Source of the DNA: Lytechinus pictus
Taxonomy: Eukaryota > Echinodermata > Echinoidea > Temnopleuroida > Toxopneustidae
Direction: 5' to 3'
Assembly (NCBI RefSeq): GCF_037042905.1
Contig: NC_087252.1
Location: forward strand, 36,705,556-36,769,555
DNA: 64,000 nucleotides
Part shown: piece after piece, positions 37,019-47,204 of the stretch
Layout of the letters: every line of letters starts with the position of its first letter
Numbering within the stretch: position 1 is the first letter of the stretch
Translations under genes and position numbers: made by a program
Notes under the pieces: model-generated
Told to the model about the DNA's origin: nothing
The model's input: the letters and a program-made list of their open reading frames with translations, nothing else
Database searches by the model: none

Positions 37019-37363
37019 CAATTATCTTAGTATTCTGGGCTTGTGCATCAATGACCGTCGCTGGAACCACCCAAGAACTGTCTGCAACAGTCGGAAACGA
37101 AGTTAATATAACGTGTCTCTTCGGTGAGGGGACGTTGCGAAATATATATTGGTACTTCAACAGTACTCTCAAGATCCTCACCCTTGCTAAGGGTGTCCTG
37201 AACGTAGAACCACCATATATAGGTCGGGCAACTCTGCAGAATGACAATAACACACTGTCTCTCAAAGACTTAACCATTGCTGATGAAGGTTCCTATCGAT
37301 GCGATGTAGATCGACAGGGACAACCGGCGGTTCTTCACATCATCTCCGATCTGAAAATGTTCA
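37019..37363 (+). CDS. Ig-domain receptor, exon for signal peptide remainder plus V-like Ig domain
   Basis: The acceptor TTTCTACAATTTCCAG precedes 37019 and the donor TTCA/GTAAGA follows 37363. The exon encodes a hydrophobic stretch IILVFWACASMTVAG (most of a secretion signal) and then an Ig fold: ELSATVGNEVNITC (first Cys), IYWYF (core Trp), and LSLKDLTIADEGSYRCDV (D.G.Y.C with second Cys). Three Asn-X-Ser/Thr sites (NIT, NST, NNT) suit an extracellular domain. Both intron boundaries are phase 1, as in metazoan Ig-domain genes. The start codon is on an unseen upstream exon. The family is a V-set-like Ig superfamily surface protein; the ligand is unknown and no orthologue is claimed. Confidence 0.82.
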
Positions 37364-37865
37364 GTAAGATTTTTTTCAAATATCTTTCATAGTGCATAAT
37401 CGCAAAGCACCACGGGGAATAAGCGTACATTTCCCTTGCTACGAGATGTAAGCATATACGTGTACAAGTTCATCGAAAGATCTTACCTGATTAGGCAAGA
37501 GTTTTAACAGCCCTAAATGGCCCTTCATGACAGTTGACAATAAAATGTGATTTAAAAGATAATCCGAATGTGGATTGTCATTGAATAGACATTTTCAAAT
37601 GAGAATATCAGTATTGATGACATCGCTCTATATCATACGAAAAGACAATTGTAATGATTATAACAGCGATTATCTTTTTTTTCTATAGAAATGGTAATTT
37701 ACTTTATAGTTGTAATTGCGAAAATTGTGCTGTTAGCTAAAGGTGCAATCGGTTGTTCATCCATAGAAGTTTATTATCGCCATCAAAATCATACGAATAA
37801 GCTATTGGTTGTATCAATCTGCAATTACTTTATGATCAAGTGCCACTCTGTCATGTTTAATTTAG

Positions 37866-38198
37866 GTCTCCGCCCTGGTACCCTACCGGTGGTTTCTCCC
37901 TGCACCATGATTGGTGAGTCCACGCACTGTACAGCTCAAGCCAATGATACATTCTCTCTAACGTGCACACTATTCAATGTGTACCCTGTACAAGACGCGG
38001 TCCTTACCTGGTACCAAGATGGCAAATCAGTAGCATCCTCTTTTGGTGAAACCTTGAACAGTGACGTAATCGCCAATCTGAGTCTGCGCATTGAGGTCAC
38101 CGAAACGAGGAACTTGTCATGCCAGGCCACATTTGTCTCTGTTGATGGAAGGCAGCACACTGCAGTGTCAGTTGAAGCGCTGGTCATCCCCCTCGCAG
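37866..38198 (+). CDS. Ig-domain receptor, second Ig domain exon
   Basis: The acceptor ...TTTAATTTAG precedes 37866 and the donor CTCGCAG/GTACGA follows 38198. The 333 nt exon joins the previous one in phase 1 (A|GT gives Ser). It encodes SLRPGTLPVVSPCTMIG, then an Ig domain with NDTFSLTCTLF (first Cys), AVLTWYQDGKS (core Trp) and NLSLRIEVTETRNLSCQATF (second Cys). It lacks the D.G.Y.C signature of the first domain, so it is closer to a C/I-set Ig. NDT, NLS and NLS are potential glycosylation sites. Two additional N-terminal cysteines (SPC, THC) could form an extra disulphide. It leaves in phase 1. The pair reads as a two-Ig ectodomain followed by the membrane exon at 39638. Confidence 0.82.
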
Positions 38199-39637
38199 GT
38201 ACGATTATGCACATTTTCTCGAGAATTCATTGATAACGCTATAACTCTCAGGTGGAGGTTCATAAAGCTTGTACGTAAGATACGAATGACTTTATGCACA
38301 ACAGTGATCCTTTTTCATGCCAATATATATATCCATATGTACTTGAGTTAGGACCTAAGATCATGTTTCAATCGTGCGTAAAGCTGTGCGTTATATTACG
38401 AACAGCTTTATGAAATACACACCTGTTATGTTTCTTCGTATTAATCTATTTGTCACCATTTCGTCATAGGAAAAACTTCTTTTTTTATGGGAATAATGAT
38501 AACCTTTGAATATTGTTCAACGCAATAATAAATAAAGTAATATTTCACAGTATATATTTCTTATTGCTGCCTTAAGTGTCAAAATGTAATTGTTGCAATC
38601 ACGTAATCTTTCATTCATCGGAGGTTAATATTCATGGTGGTCGACACTGTAAAATCCAAAAGAAGTAACATCTGTGTTTAATATTTAATTTGATTTGATT
38701 TTAATGAAATGAAATCAATTATAAATCTGGAAAAAATATAGTTTCGCGCAAGAAATAATGATTTACGATACCTTGATTGGTTGTCATTAATCTAATTTTG
38801 AATGCATGAATTTGAAAAACACACTGGAAATAGTAGGAAACAAAAGGAATGTTACATGTACAGATTAAAAAAAAAAAATTCTCAACAAGTATGTTAACGG
38901 ATAAGGCATTTTAAATGGCAAACCAAGCAACAATGCAGTGGCATTTGCAATGTTGTTCATTGAGCATGTACGGAAAGAGATGTTACTCTGGTTATCTTAA
39001 TTGTTCGCTGGAAAGAAATTAAGGTGATAATCCATAATTGATTAGAACGTATTCATATGTCCCAGCTTTTGGGACAAATGTGATCCAGAAATGGCTGAAA
39101 TAATTTTGTTCTCAAGAAAATAGGTATACAGTTTTATCCCTTTCTCTCCCTTCTCTCCCTCTCTATTGAGTACACTGTCTTCCTTTTACCAGAAAAAATT
39201 ATGTACAGGAGGATTTACATTCATTGACGGAGGCTGTATGTCATCGTACACCGAGCTTATCGGCGTCCCAGAATCTGAGCCTTTGATGTGCTTGATAGTT
39301 GTGTTACCTTGATCAAACGCAAAAATCCTACTTAATTCGCTGAAGTTCAAAGAATGAATATCAATCATTATCACACACCTAAATCCATTTCCGTACATGC
39401 AGAGTAATAATGCTCATTTTAGCGTAATGTGTTTGCTATTACCTATTCTTAAATATTAATTCAAAAGTTATATCTCATACAAAAGATTAAGTAGCATGTA
39501 GGTGGCACTTTAGGTTAACCCACGACAAACATTACACAGCGCATGTGGTAAAAAGGGTAAGAAAGGAATACTATTTTAGCATAATGTGGAGGCACCATCT
39601 CATAATAACTATTTTGTTCGATGTTCATCATTTGTAG
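38199..39637. other. Intron of the Ig gene
   Basis: A 1.4 kb intron with no recognised repeat. A minus-strand open frame at 39186-39398 ending SSVYDDIQPPSMNVNPP is discussed as a finding. Confidence 0.6.
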
Positions 39638-39816
39638 ATGATCCAGATACACCAAAAGAGAAAATTGGAGGACCTGCTATCATTGGTATAGTAGGCGCAG
39701 TGGTCTTCCCCATGATGCTTGTGATCTACTGTTATAAAAAACGTCGGTATCGGAATTGTCCATCATTTAACACCAGGAGGAACAATGGAAATCAACGATA
39801 TGTACAAGGCAAGTAG
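39638..39816 (+). CDS. Ig-domain receptor, transmembrane and cytoplasmic exon
   Basis: The acceptor TTCATCATTTGTAG precedes 39638, joining in phase 1 (G|AT gives Asp). The exon encodes DDPDTPKEKIGGP, a membrane segment AIIGIVGAVVFPMMLVIYCY, a basic stop-transfer KKRRYRN, and the short tail CPSFNTRRNNGNQRYVQGK before TAG (39814-39816). This gives a type I membrane protein: two Ig domains, a helix and a ~28-residue tail with no ITAM or ITIM. The same spot also reads CAAG/GCAAGT, a consensus GC-AG donor at 39808/39809 in phase 1, which would skip the stop and allow splicing to 43476. Which 3' end is used cannot be decided from sequence. Confidence 0.78.
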
Positions 39817-40279
39817 ATATCGCAGATATGTGGGCATATTTTGTCAATATTTCGTATTGCGAGGTACCGTATACTAAGGTCGCACCATGAACCGCATTTT
39901 TCATTGGATTTCTAACAAGTGGGTCTCGCGTGCTGGGATCTCACTTCTGGTGTCCACAACACGCAACTTCTATGGCTTAATTTTTCTGTGCGCGACAACA
40001 TGTAATGAACCCTTGGGTTGTTCCTACGATCAGAGAGAAAAGGTGAAATACACGCGCGCCTACGGGGATTGTGAACTGTAGGAAAATCGTATAAAATTAC
40101 ACTTTTTGATATTTCTACGAAGACGAAGTTATATAGAAAATGAAGAATATTACAATCAGACAATATCCCTACAAAATTGCTTCAAGAAATGCCATTATGA
40201 AGAGGAAACGGACAAAAATTTGTGAAGAAAAATCACGAAAAAGGAAATCGCATCATGAATATTCATATCATGGGCGGTC
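39817..40279. other. Unassigned stretch after the membrane exon
   Basis: Either 3'UTR or intron of the Ig gene. No recognised repeat or exon. Confidence 0.4.
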
Positions 40280-41275
40280 CCACATTTGCATGTTATAGCG
40301 AGTTTTCCATTATTTAATAAATAATGGTTATTTGTATATAAATAATGACTATTTGTATATAATGGCAAACTGTAAAAATTGTTTATAAATAATGATTATT
40401 TATAAATAATGGGATATTGAAACAAAATTATCATTTATAAATAATGAAGTAGATATTTAATTATTTAACAAATAATCTTTATTTATAAATAATGGAAAAC
40501 TCGAACATTAAATAATGATCATTTATAAATAATGAAAATAATGGCGCACTCGAAAAAATTATTTATAAATAATGAAGTAGACGTTTTCATTATTTAACAA
40601 ATAATCATTATTTATAAATAATGGGAAACTCAACAAATTATTTATAAATAAAGAAATGTGCACTGGCATTGTTAATAAATAATTATTATTTATAAATAAT
40701 AGAAAACCTATTTATAAATAATGGAAAAACGAATTGCAATTATTTATAAATAATAAAGTATGTAGTGTCATTATTTGTAAATAATGAAAAACGAAAATCA
40801 TTATTTATAAATAATAAAAGACAAATAATCATTATATATAAATAATGAAAAACAAATACTCATTATTTATAAATAATGAAAAACAAATAATCATTATTTC
40901 TTAATAATGAAAAACAAATAATCATTATTTATAAATAATGAAAAACAAATAAAAATTATTTATAAATAATGAAAAACAAATAATCATTTTTTATAAATAA
41001 TAAAAACAAATAATCATTATTTATAAATAATGAAAATCAAATAATCATTATTTATAAATAATGAAAAACAAATAATCATTATTTATGAACAATGGAATGT
41101 CGAACTATTATTTTTTACAAATAATGAAGTATTACTTGGAATTATATATAAATAATTAGAAATGTTATTTTATATAATAGTATTTATTTACAAATAAAAT
41201 GTAAATTATATATAAATAATAGTTATTATTTAATAAATAATGATTATAAAACAAATAATTGTTCTATATAATATT
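40280..41275 (+). repeat. Palindromic AT satellite, CATTATTTATAAATAATG
   Basis: About 1 kb of repeats. The core CATTATTTATAAATAATG is a perfect 18 bp palindrome. In the regular part (about 40,780-41,090) the unit is the palindrome plus AAAAACAAATAAT, about 33 bp. Toward both edges the units degenerate. It lies in the presumptive intron between 39808 and 43476. Confidence 0.9.
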
Positions 41276-41502
41276 GGTACAATCGGCGCCTCATAATGTT
41301 CTGGTGGGTACCGACACGTTTAATGTTCAAATTATGCAATTTTGAATTACCAAAATGCGCCTACACTTTTTCGGCGAAGTTTGAACTGCACATTTCGGTA
41401 AAAAAAAAAGAGAAGTGTATCCCAATGGTGCAGCTGTGCCTGTGCATCTAATACGCGATACACACGTATATTTTGGATAATCTACACATTTTGTTAAATG
41501 TC
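41276..41502. other. Unassigned stretch
   Basis: Short unique-looking DNA between the AT satellite and the next MITE. Confidence 0.4.
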
Positions 41503-42076
41503 AAAGGAAAATAAAACCTGTGAAACAAGAAAGTTTGTGGGGAAAAAATCAAAGAAACAGATCAATGGAAGTTTGAGAAAGATTGAAAAAATAATAAGAA
41601 AGTTATAACCATTTGAAGTTTAGATAGTTATTGCAATGTAGATCCTCTAATTAGCAATGCGACAAAGATGTATGATGTCACATGTGAACAACTTTCCCAT
41701 TACTTTTGTATATGTTCCACTTAAACTGCCTATTTTATCACTTCTATCATTAGATCATGTATTATTTCTATAGGAGGGCATGTAATATAGATTTTCACAG
41801 AATGCATTATGGATAAAGAGCTTCCATCACCATAAAAAGGAGCAAAAAGAAAACATTTGGGGGAATGTTATAGTCCATCACAGGGAAAGTTGTTCACATC
41901 ACACATCTTTGTCGCATTGCCAATCAAGAGGATCTCAATAGCATTGGTGATCGCAATATTCTCATGCTCAAAACTGTCTCATTATTTGTCTGATTTTTCT
42001 CAAACTTTCTTTGATTTTATTCTTTGAGTTTTCTCTTTCCGCACAAGCCCACTTGTTCCAAAGGTTTCATTCCCCT
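41503..42076. mobile_element. TTAA-type MITE with diverged arms (GGGGAATGAAACC family)
   Basis: The right end GGTTTCATTCCCCT stands before TTAA (42077-42080). The left end reads AAGGAAAATAAAACCTGTG, degraded. The arms share AATCAAAGAAA...AGTTTGAGAAA, TTGGCAATGCGACAAAGATG and TGTGAACAACTTTCCC in opposite orientations. TTAA is also found at 41494-41497, slightly outside the degraded left end. Confidence 0.7.
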
Positions 42077-42650
42077 TTAAACTTCAAAACCATCGGTGCA
42101 CTCCATAATGTCACAATTACCGTGTTTACACAGTGACTCGGCTTGAGTGTTGAATCCTCAAGCTAGGTCGAAGGCTGCGAAGAGGGCAACAGTGATCGCT
42201 TTTATCGTGTTTATACTGAAACCAAAACTGGCGAGTTTGTATTGAGGGAGAGTGGAAATACTCTCATTTATTTCTTTCAATAATATATACATGTAAAAAC
42301 ATACAAATATCATACATTATTTTGAACATAAATATACAAATATAATCATTAAACATTAAGATGAGATTTGAAAAAAAAATCATGAAAGAAAAAAGGTTTC
42401 CCAAAAAGCGTCAAAGGCTTGAAGAAAAGGAAACCAAGAATAAAACATAAGAATTATTATAGAAAATGATTAACAAATAAAACAGAGTACCGGAATGCGT
42501 CGCCACAGCAGTCAGTATCCCTAAATTAGACCCCAAAGTAGCCAATCTGGAATAAAATTATTGGAAATGGTTTTTCAACTGATTTGAGTAGGTATGGGTG
42601 TCAACATTTACCAAAAGAAAGTTAGGATAAATACGGGTTAGAGAAAGTGT
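42077..42650. other. Unassigned stretch
   Basis: AT-rich DNA without a supported gene or repeat. Confidence 0.35.
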
Positions 42651-42968
42651 TTTTTTTTCCAAAATCAAAGGTCAATGACGTTTTCATATATACTGTATAA
42701 TGGTATCTCTGATATTGAAAGGCGCAGGTTGGTAATAATGGTGTCAAAACGCACACATTCTTACAAGAAGATCAAATAAACTAAATTTAAGTACCTAGAA
42801 TGGACATTCACCGATAGAATTCAAGGTCAAAGCTTTACAAAGGTCAATGACCTTTTTAAATTATATACCATACTGTATAATGGGAACTCTGAGATGAAAA
42901 GGCACAGGTTTGTGATCATGGTGTCAAAATGCACAGATTCTTACCAGAAGATCAAATAAAATAAAAAT
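42651..42968 (+). repeat. ~172 bp tandem duplication with AGGTCAATGACCT
   Basis: AAAGGTCAATGAC, CATACTGTATAATGG, AAAGGC(G/A)CAGGTT, GGTGTCAAAA(C/T)GCACA and AGAAGATCAAATAAA occur twice (starting near 42667 and 42838). The second unit has a perfect AGGTCA-A-TGACCT inverted repeat (about 42840-42852). Confidence 0.8.
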
Positions 42969-42984
42969 TAGATGGGCTTATGAT

Positions 42985-43416
42985 GTCATATCCCCACTTG
43001 TTCTTTTGTATTTTATTATTTGAAAGTAGGTTTATTCATTTTTTTTCTACCAAGGACTGAAACAATTGGATTGACAACTGATTTAGTGCATTAGTAATTT
43101 ATTGCCGCAACTTATTTCATCATAATGGAGAAACATCATTTTCGCATGTATTAAAAAGTTAAACATTTATTATTTCATGTAATAACATAAGAAAAAGGGA
43201 AAATGAGGATGTGACATCATAAGCCCACCTCATGAATAATAACGACGATGTGCATATAACTACTTTAACAAAAAAATGATAAAGTTTAAAATTCAATAAC
43301 TTCGTTATTTGTTATCCGATTTTGATGAAATTTGCAGCATTTGCTTTGTGAATTTTGCTCTATTTATTTATATATAAACATATTCAGCCCGGACCATCGC
43401 TTTAACCGAAGTAAAA
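42985..43416. mobile_element. TTAA-type MITE (right end CCGGACCATCGCTTTAA)
   Basis: Arms: GATGTCATATCCCCACTTG on the left faces GATGTGACATCATAAGCCCAC on the right. The right end has GTTATCCGATTTTGATGAAA and CAGCCCGGACCATCGC before TTAA. The left terminus is incomplete. It shares its right end with 24745-24890. Confidence 0.65.
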
Positions 43417-43475
43417 TATATAAAATGAAGGTTTTGGACAAATCGTGTAACTATTCTCATACTTCTTTTTTTCAG

Positions 43476-43493
43476 TTCCAACGGGGGCCACAG
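43476..43493 (+). CDS. 18 nt micro-exon (PTGAT)
   Basis: The acceptor CTTCTTTTTTTCAG and the donor CAG/GTAAGAG bracket exactly 18 nt; both are near-ideal consensus. In phase 1 it reads x|TT CCA ACG GGG GCC ACA G|, i.e. (V)-P-T-G-A-T, and it passes on in phase 1 to the Thr/Ser-rich exon at 44121. It is compatible with either exon 37866-38198 or the GC donor at 39808 upstream. The length and the strength of both sites argue for a real exon; linkage to the Ig gene is inference. Confidence 0.5.
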
Positions 43494-43544
43494 GTAAGAG
43501 TACTCTTATTTTATGCATTTATTTTTATTTACGTGGGGAATCAT

Positions 43545-43724
43545 CATTCAGTAAGCAAGCTCGTCAGGGGGGCATTAGAGGTCTTAAAGCTCGTCAGGGG
43601 GGGCAACAAAGTTTTTTCAAGCCCGTCAGGGGGGCAAAGATACGCGTTTTTGCATGGGTTGTGACTCGTCAGGGGGGGGGCAGAGTGCCCCCCCTGCCCC
43701 CCCCCCCCGTAGGTACGCTAGTGC
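43545..43724. mobile_element. hAT-like terminal fragment
   Basis: Three or four AAGC(T/C)CGTCAGGGGGGC-type repeats (43559, 43591, 43621, 43667) lead to a C-rich stretch and the terminus GTAGGTACGCTAGTG. This resembles the right end of CACTAGCGTACC-type elements. No left end or target duplication was found. It lies between the micro-exon and the Thr/Ser-rich exon. Confidence 0.5.
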
Positions 43725-44120
43725 AGGTGTATTAATGTATAGGTCTCAAGTGTCTGTGCTTATACTCTTGCTTCCTTCTTCTTTTTTCTTTTTCATTCTT
43801 TTAAATGTTTGTAGAGCGCTTATTGCCAAAATAAATGATGAGACGTTAATAAGGTATTATTTATATAATTGTTATTATTTATAATTACAATCAAGACAAT
43901 TTGCCACATTTTTTTACACCGTTTGCTTTTGTCTTAATGTATGTAAATTGATATAATGTCTATTTACAAAGTTGAATATGAAAATAACTTAAATTCGAAA
44001 CGATGCTTGAGACACGTGAGTACTTTGCAAGTGTTGATGCCAATAAATAAATATTTATCCAAGTACCACGCCGGGATTAATCTACGTCTTCAGGGTCTCT
44101 TTCTCCTGCTTCCCTTTCAG
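43725..44120. other. Intron sequence before the Thr/Ser-rich exon
   Basis: No recognised feature apart from the polypyrimidine tract that leads into the acceptor at 44120. Confidence 0.4.
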
Positions 44121-44721
44121 CTACGACTTCTGCTGCCATGGCTCCCACTACTGCTACTGTTGCTTGTACCTCAACTTCCCCGTTAATTACTACAACTAGT
44201 AACGCTTCTACTACTTCTACTTCCCCTTCCACTCCTACTAATGGTAACGTTACTACTACTTCCCCTTCCAGTTGTACTGTTACTACTGCTTCTGATGCTT
44301 CTGTTTCTAGTTCTCCTACTGCTATTGCTGTTTCCGTTACTTCTACTCCCCCCTCTACTGCTACTACTGATTCCGTTACTTCCCCCTCTACTGCTACTAC
44401 TGCTTCCGCTACTTCTACTTCTACTTCCCCCTCTACTGCTACTACTGCTTCCGTTACTTTTACTTCTACTTCCCCCTCTACTGCCCCCTCTACTGCTACT
44501 ACTGCTTCCGTTACTTCTACTTCTACTCCCCCCTCTACTGCTACTACTGATTCCGTTACTTCTACTTCTACTTCCCCCTCTACTGCTACTATTGATTCCG
44601 TTACTTCTACTTCTACTTCCCCCTCTACTGCTACTACTGATTCCGTTACTTCTACTTCTACTTCTACTTCCCCTCCTCCTGCTGATCACGTTTCTGGTGC
44701 AACTCACGCTGAAATAAAGAG
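44121..44721 (+). CDS. Thr/Ser-rich mucin-like exon with 48 nt coding repeats
   Basis: The acceptor TGCTTCCCTTTCAG precedes 44121 (phase 1) and the donor AAGAG/GTAAGA follows 44721 (phase 2). The 601 nt exon encodes ~200 residues, almost all Thr, Ser, Pro and Ala. It starts ATTSAAMAPTTATVA and contains six or so 13-16-residue repeats like STATTDSVTSTSTSP (44343-44680), ending DHVSGATHAEIKR. Such a domain would be densely O-glycosylated, as a stalk or mucin-type segment. All repeat-length changes are multiples of three. The other frames and the opposite strand are also open only because of the biased composition. It may belong to the Ig gene (alternative stalk or 3' end) or to a separate gene; the next exon was not found. 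Confidence 0.6.
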
Positions 44722-45032
44722 GTAAGATTTAATTTTAAATGAATTTATTATAATATTAACATTACTGGCATAAGACCAAGGCCAGATTCAATTAGACCTC
44801 GAAATCGATGGACACATTTTCAATTTAGGAAGTAGGAAGGAAACGGAAAAAACATTTTTCTTATGAAGAATACGCAATTGTAATATGAAGTGCAGATCCC
44901 GAATTTACCCTATTTATTGGTAAGAAACTAAGTTGTCTATTATTTTAGCATTTGCACTAGATTATTAAGAATGCTAACAATTATATATGTTTACTCCCTC
45001 CCCCAAAGCACAGTTAATTGTACCTCTCTACA
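44722..45032. other. Unassigned stretch
   Basis: No supported feature; it would be intron if the Thr/Ser-rich exon is used. Confidence 0.4.
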
Positions 45033-45762
45033 CACGAAAAAAATTGGAATAAATTGTACACCCCTAGGGGTGCTCAGGCTTGTCCCTATACGAGTACCCC
45101 TAGCGGTGCACACGTACACCCTGAATAGGGGTGTACAATGTGCACCCCTATCTGGGGTGTCTATCTGCACCTAAGAGGGTGTACACGTCTACTCCTTAGG
45201 TTGCATAATGTACCCCCTCCTAAAATAAACAGATTGTCGAGACTTCCGATCCATTCACTTTCTGTATCGATTTTTCAGTTATCTTTATAGTTACCTTAGT
45301 TGGGACTCGAACTCGCCTCGTTTTATCTGTAGTCAAGATTCTTCCCACTCTGCCAGCGAGAATCGCTGAGACCGGACGAGGTCTCTAGCGACATGATCCG
45401 ATTATTTTTTACTTGTGCTGATGGTTGTGATTCAAGTAGCTCTATCTACTGTTTGGTGTTATCAAATTTGATTTTGAAACAATTATCATCACATAAATAT
45501 TATATATTTAACGAATAATTTCACTTAGGTAAAGTGTGGCGTTAGTGCATTGTTATTTCGGGTAATCTTCGATCACAAATCAACTTTATCTTTACCATAC
45601 GTCTATCAGCGAGACTGGTGGGGTTCACACAAAGAGTTCATGGGTGTAAAACAGACATGTACTCTCACAAAAGAGCTAATTTGCACCTCGATGGTATTGC
45701 GAGGTATACGCACGTATCGTACACCCCATTTGCATCGGGATTTCTTAGTGTGTACACATCTT
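45033..45762. mobile_element. Candidate TA-flanked element with GTACACCCC repeats
   Basis: The ends TA-CACACGAAAAAAATTGG (about 45031) and GGGATTTCTTAGTGTG-TA (about 45760) are partly complementary. They resemble the TIR of the MITE at 47205-47463. Just inside the left end, GTACACCCCTAGGGGTG-like motifs repeat several times (45056-45190), and looser versions recur near the right end. The boundary call is tentative. Confidence 0.35.
45295..45375 (-). pseudogene. tRNA-like sequence (SINE fragment or tRNA pseudogene)
   Basis: Read on the minus strand it has CTGGCAGAGTGGGAAGA (A-box like, plus 45341-45356) and GGCGAGTTCGAGTCCC (B-box like, plus 45302-45317), ~35 bp apart. The T stem pairs poorly, so it is not an intact tRNA. 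No SINE body or tail is recognisable beside it. Confidence 0.4.
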
Positions 45763-45984
45763 TAAACAAGAGGTACAAAAGATCCAGCTCCGTTAATAAC
45801 GGTGGTTGTTTTTTTTTTACTTGCACGCTGTAAGCAACTTTTCATCGGATAATACACATACACTTGCACACTGCACTTCACCAGTACGATAGTACACCAG
45901 ACGGTGGCCTTTACTGTTTCCAGAAGAAGAATAAGGAGATATATGAAGCGCTCAAATGCATAATGCGCTAGATCAATTTGACAT

Positions 45985-46605
45985 CAAATTTGGTTTTTGT
46001 CTCAATTTATAAACTTTTAGTAAGAGTATACCAAATAAAAGTTTGAATTTCCCATCAAAAAGTGAAGAAAAGAAAAAAACGCCACTTTTTTCAAAAGGTG
46101 TTAGATCCATTTCATTTTGTTGCAAGAGGGGTTAGATCCACAAAAAATGACTTTTTGGAAAAGAACATTAAAAAAAGATTTGAAGACAGGTAGATTTCTT
46201 TTACATTCAATTTTATGTTCACGTGGTAGGATGTCATGCAAATTTAGTTTCGCATGAGAATATTGCAATATGGGAGAAAAAAAAATATTTTCTTAGAGTG
46301 GAACCCCTTTTGCAAACAAACTCTTCTGAAGAGCTCATTTCTCAAAAGGGGTTAGAGTTTTTTTTCATAATTTTTTATTTTTTTGTCTCGAAACTTGAAT
46401 ACTTTTAGTCGCCCTGATGATACAAAAGAAAATTTGAAATTTCAATTAAAACGTGAATAAAAGTGGCAAAAAAAAAATCACTCTTTTATTTAAAAAGATT
46501 AGATTCAGCTCAGTTTGCTTGCAAAATATGTTAGATCCGCACTGGTAATTCTTTGAAGAAAAAAATGAAGACAGGTAGATTTATTTTATAGCCAACTTTA
46601 TGTAC
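45985..46605 (+). repeat. ~380 bp tandem duplication (diverged)
   Basis: Shared in order: TTTTGTCTC...AAACTT, ACTTTTAGT, CAAA(T/A)(A/G)AAA(A)(G)TTTGAA(A)TTTC, GTTAGATCC, and GAAGACAGGTAGATTT (about 46187 and 46568). Divergence is high with many small indels. Confidence 0.65.
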
Positions 46606-47202
46606 TATTATATATGTGCCTAGAAGTCCTTCTTCGTGATCCTTTAAAATGATGCCGCAGACAGTCCGACTTCATTTCGTTTTGCGCTCGTGTTCCTTGG
46701 TTCGTTACATTAGGCCATGAACCTGGTCCATGATTAGGCGAAGTCATACAGCGGCGATGATTTCTTTTGCATGTGCTGTGCAGGTTCTTCAAGGTTTTCC
46801 CTTGTTCCTGTATAGGTGCCATGTTCCCGATATTTCTACACGTTAGCCTAGATTTTTTATATTTTTTTGCTGGAGGATCTATTTCAGGAAACGTTCTCTG
46901 AAAACTTAAAGAGTCCTCTGCAGGCTACCTGTCTAATGAGGGTTGGCCACCATTTCAATCTTAAAGAGGAAATAAGCTTTGGTCATACACTTTTGTGTCC
47001 GAAAGGAGAAAATAGATAAAACAGAATTGTGAAGGTTTGAAGAATATGGATATGAATATTTCAGATTGGCAATTCGGTAAGTAAATCATGACGAGGGGCA
47101 AGACGAACTTTTCTATAGGATATGTACTTTATTATCAGTGATTTGAGGGTTTTCTCATACTACCCATTCCCCGGGGCAGTAATCTAAATATAGACCATGT
47201 AG
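46606..47202. other. Unassigned stretch
   Basis: A minus-strand open frame of 74 codons (46598-46822) is fairly hydrophilic and less AT-biased than its surroundings. No domain or splice sites were recognised, so it is not called. Confidence 0.35.
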
Positions 47203-47204
47203 TA

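Noticed and set aside
44183-44717. Arg/Ser-rich and Leu-rich open frames overlapping the Thr/Ser exon
   Set aside because: They are alternative frames of the same biased repeat. Only the plus-strand Thr/Ser frame is bracketed by consensus splice sites in a consistent phase.
46598-46822. 74-codon minus-strand frame (HGPGSWPNVTNQGT)
   Set aside because: Composition is somewhat protein-like, but no domain or splice sites were found; evidence is too thin to call.
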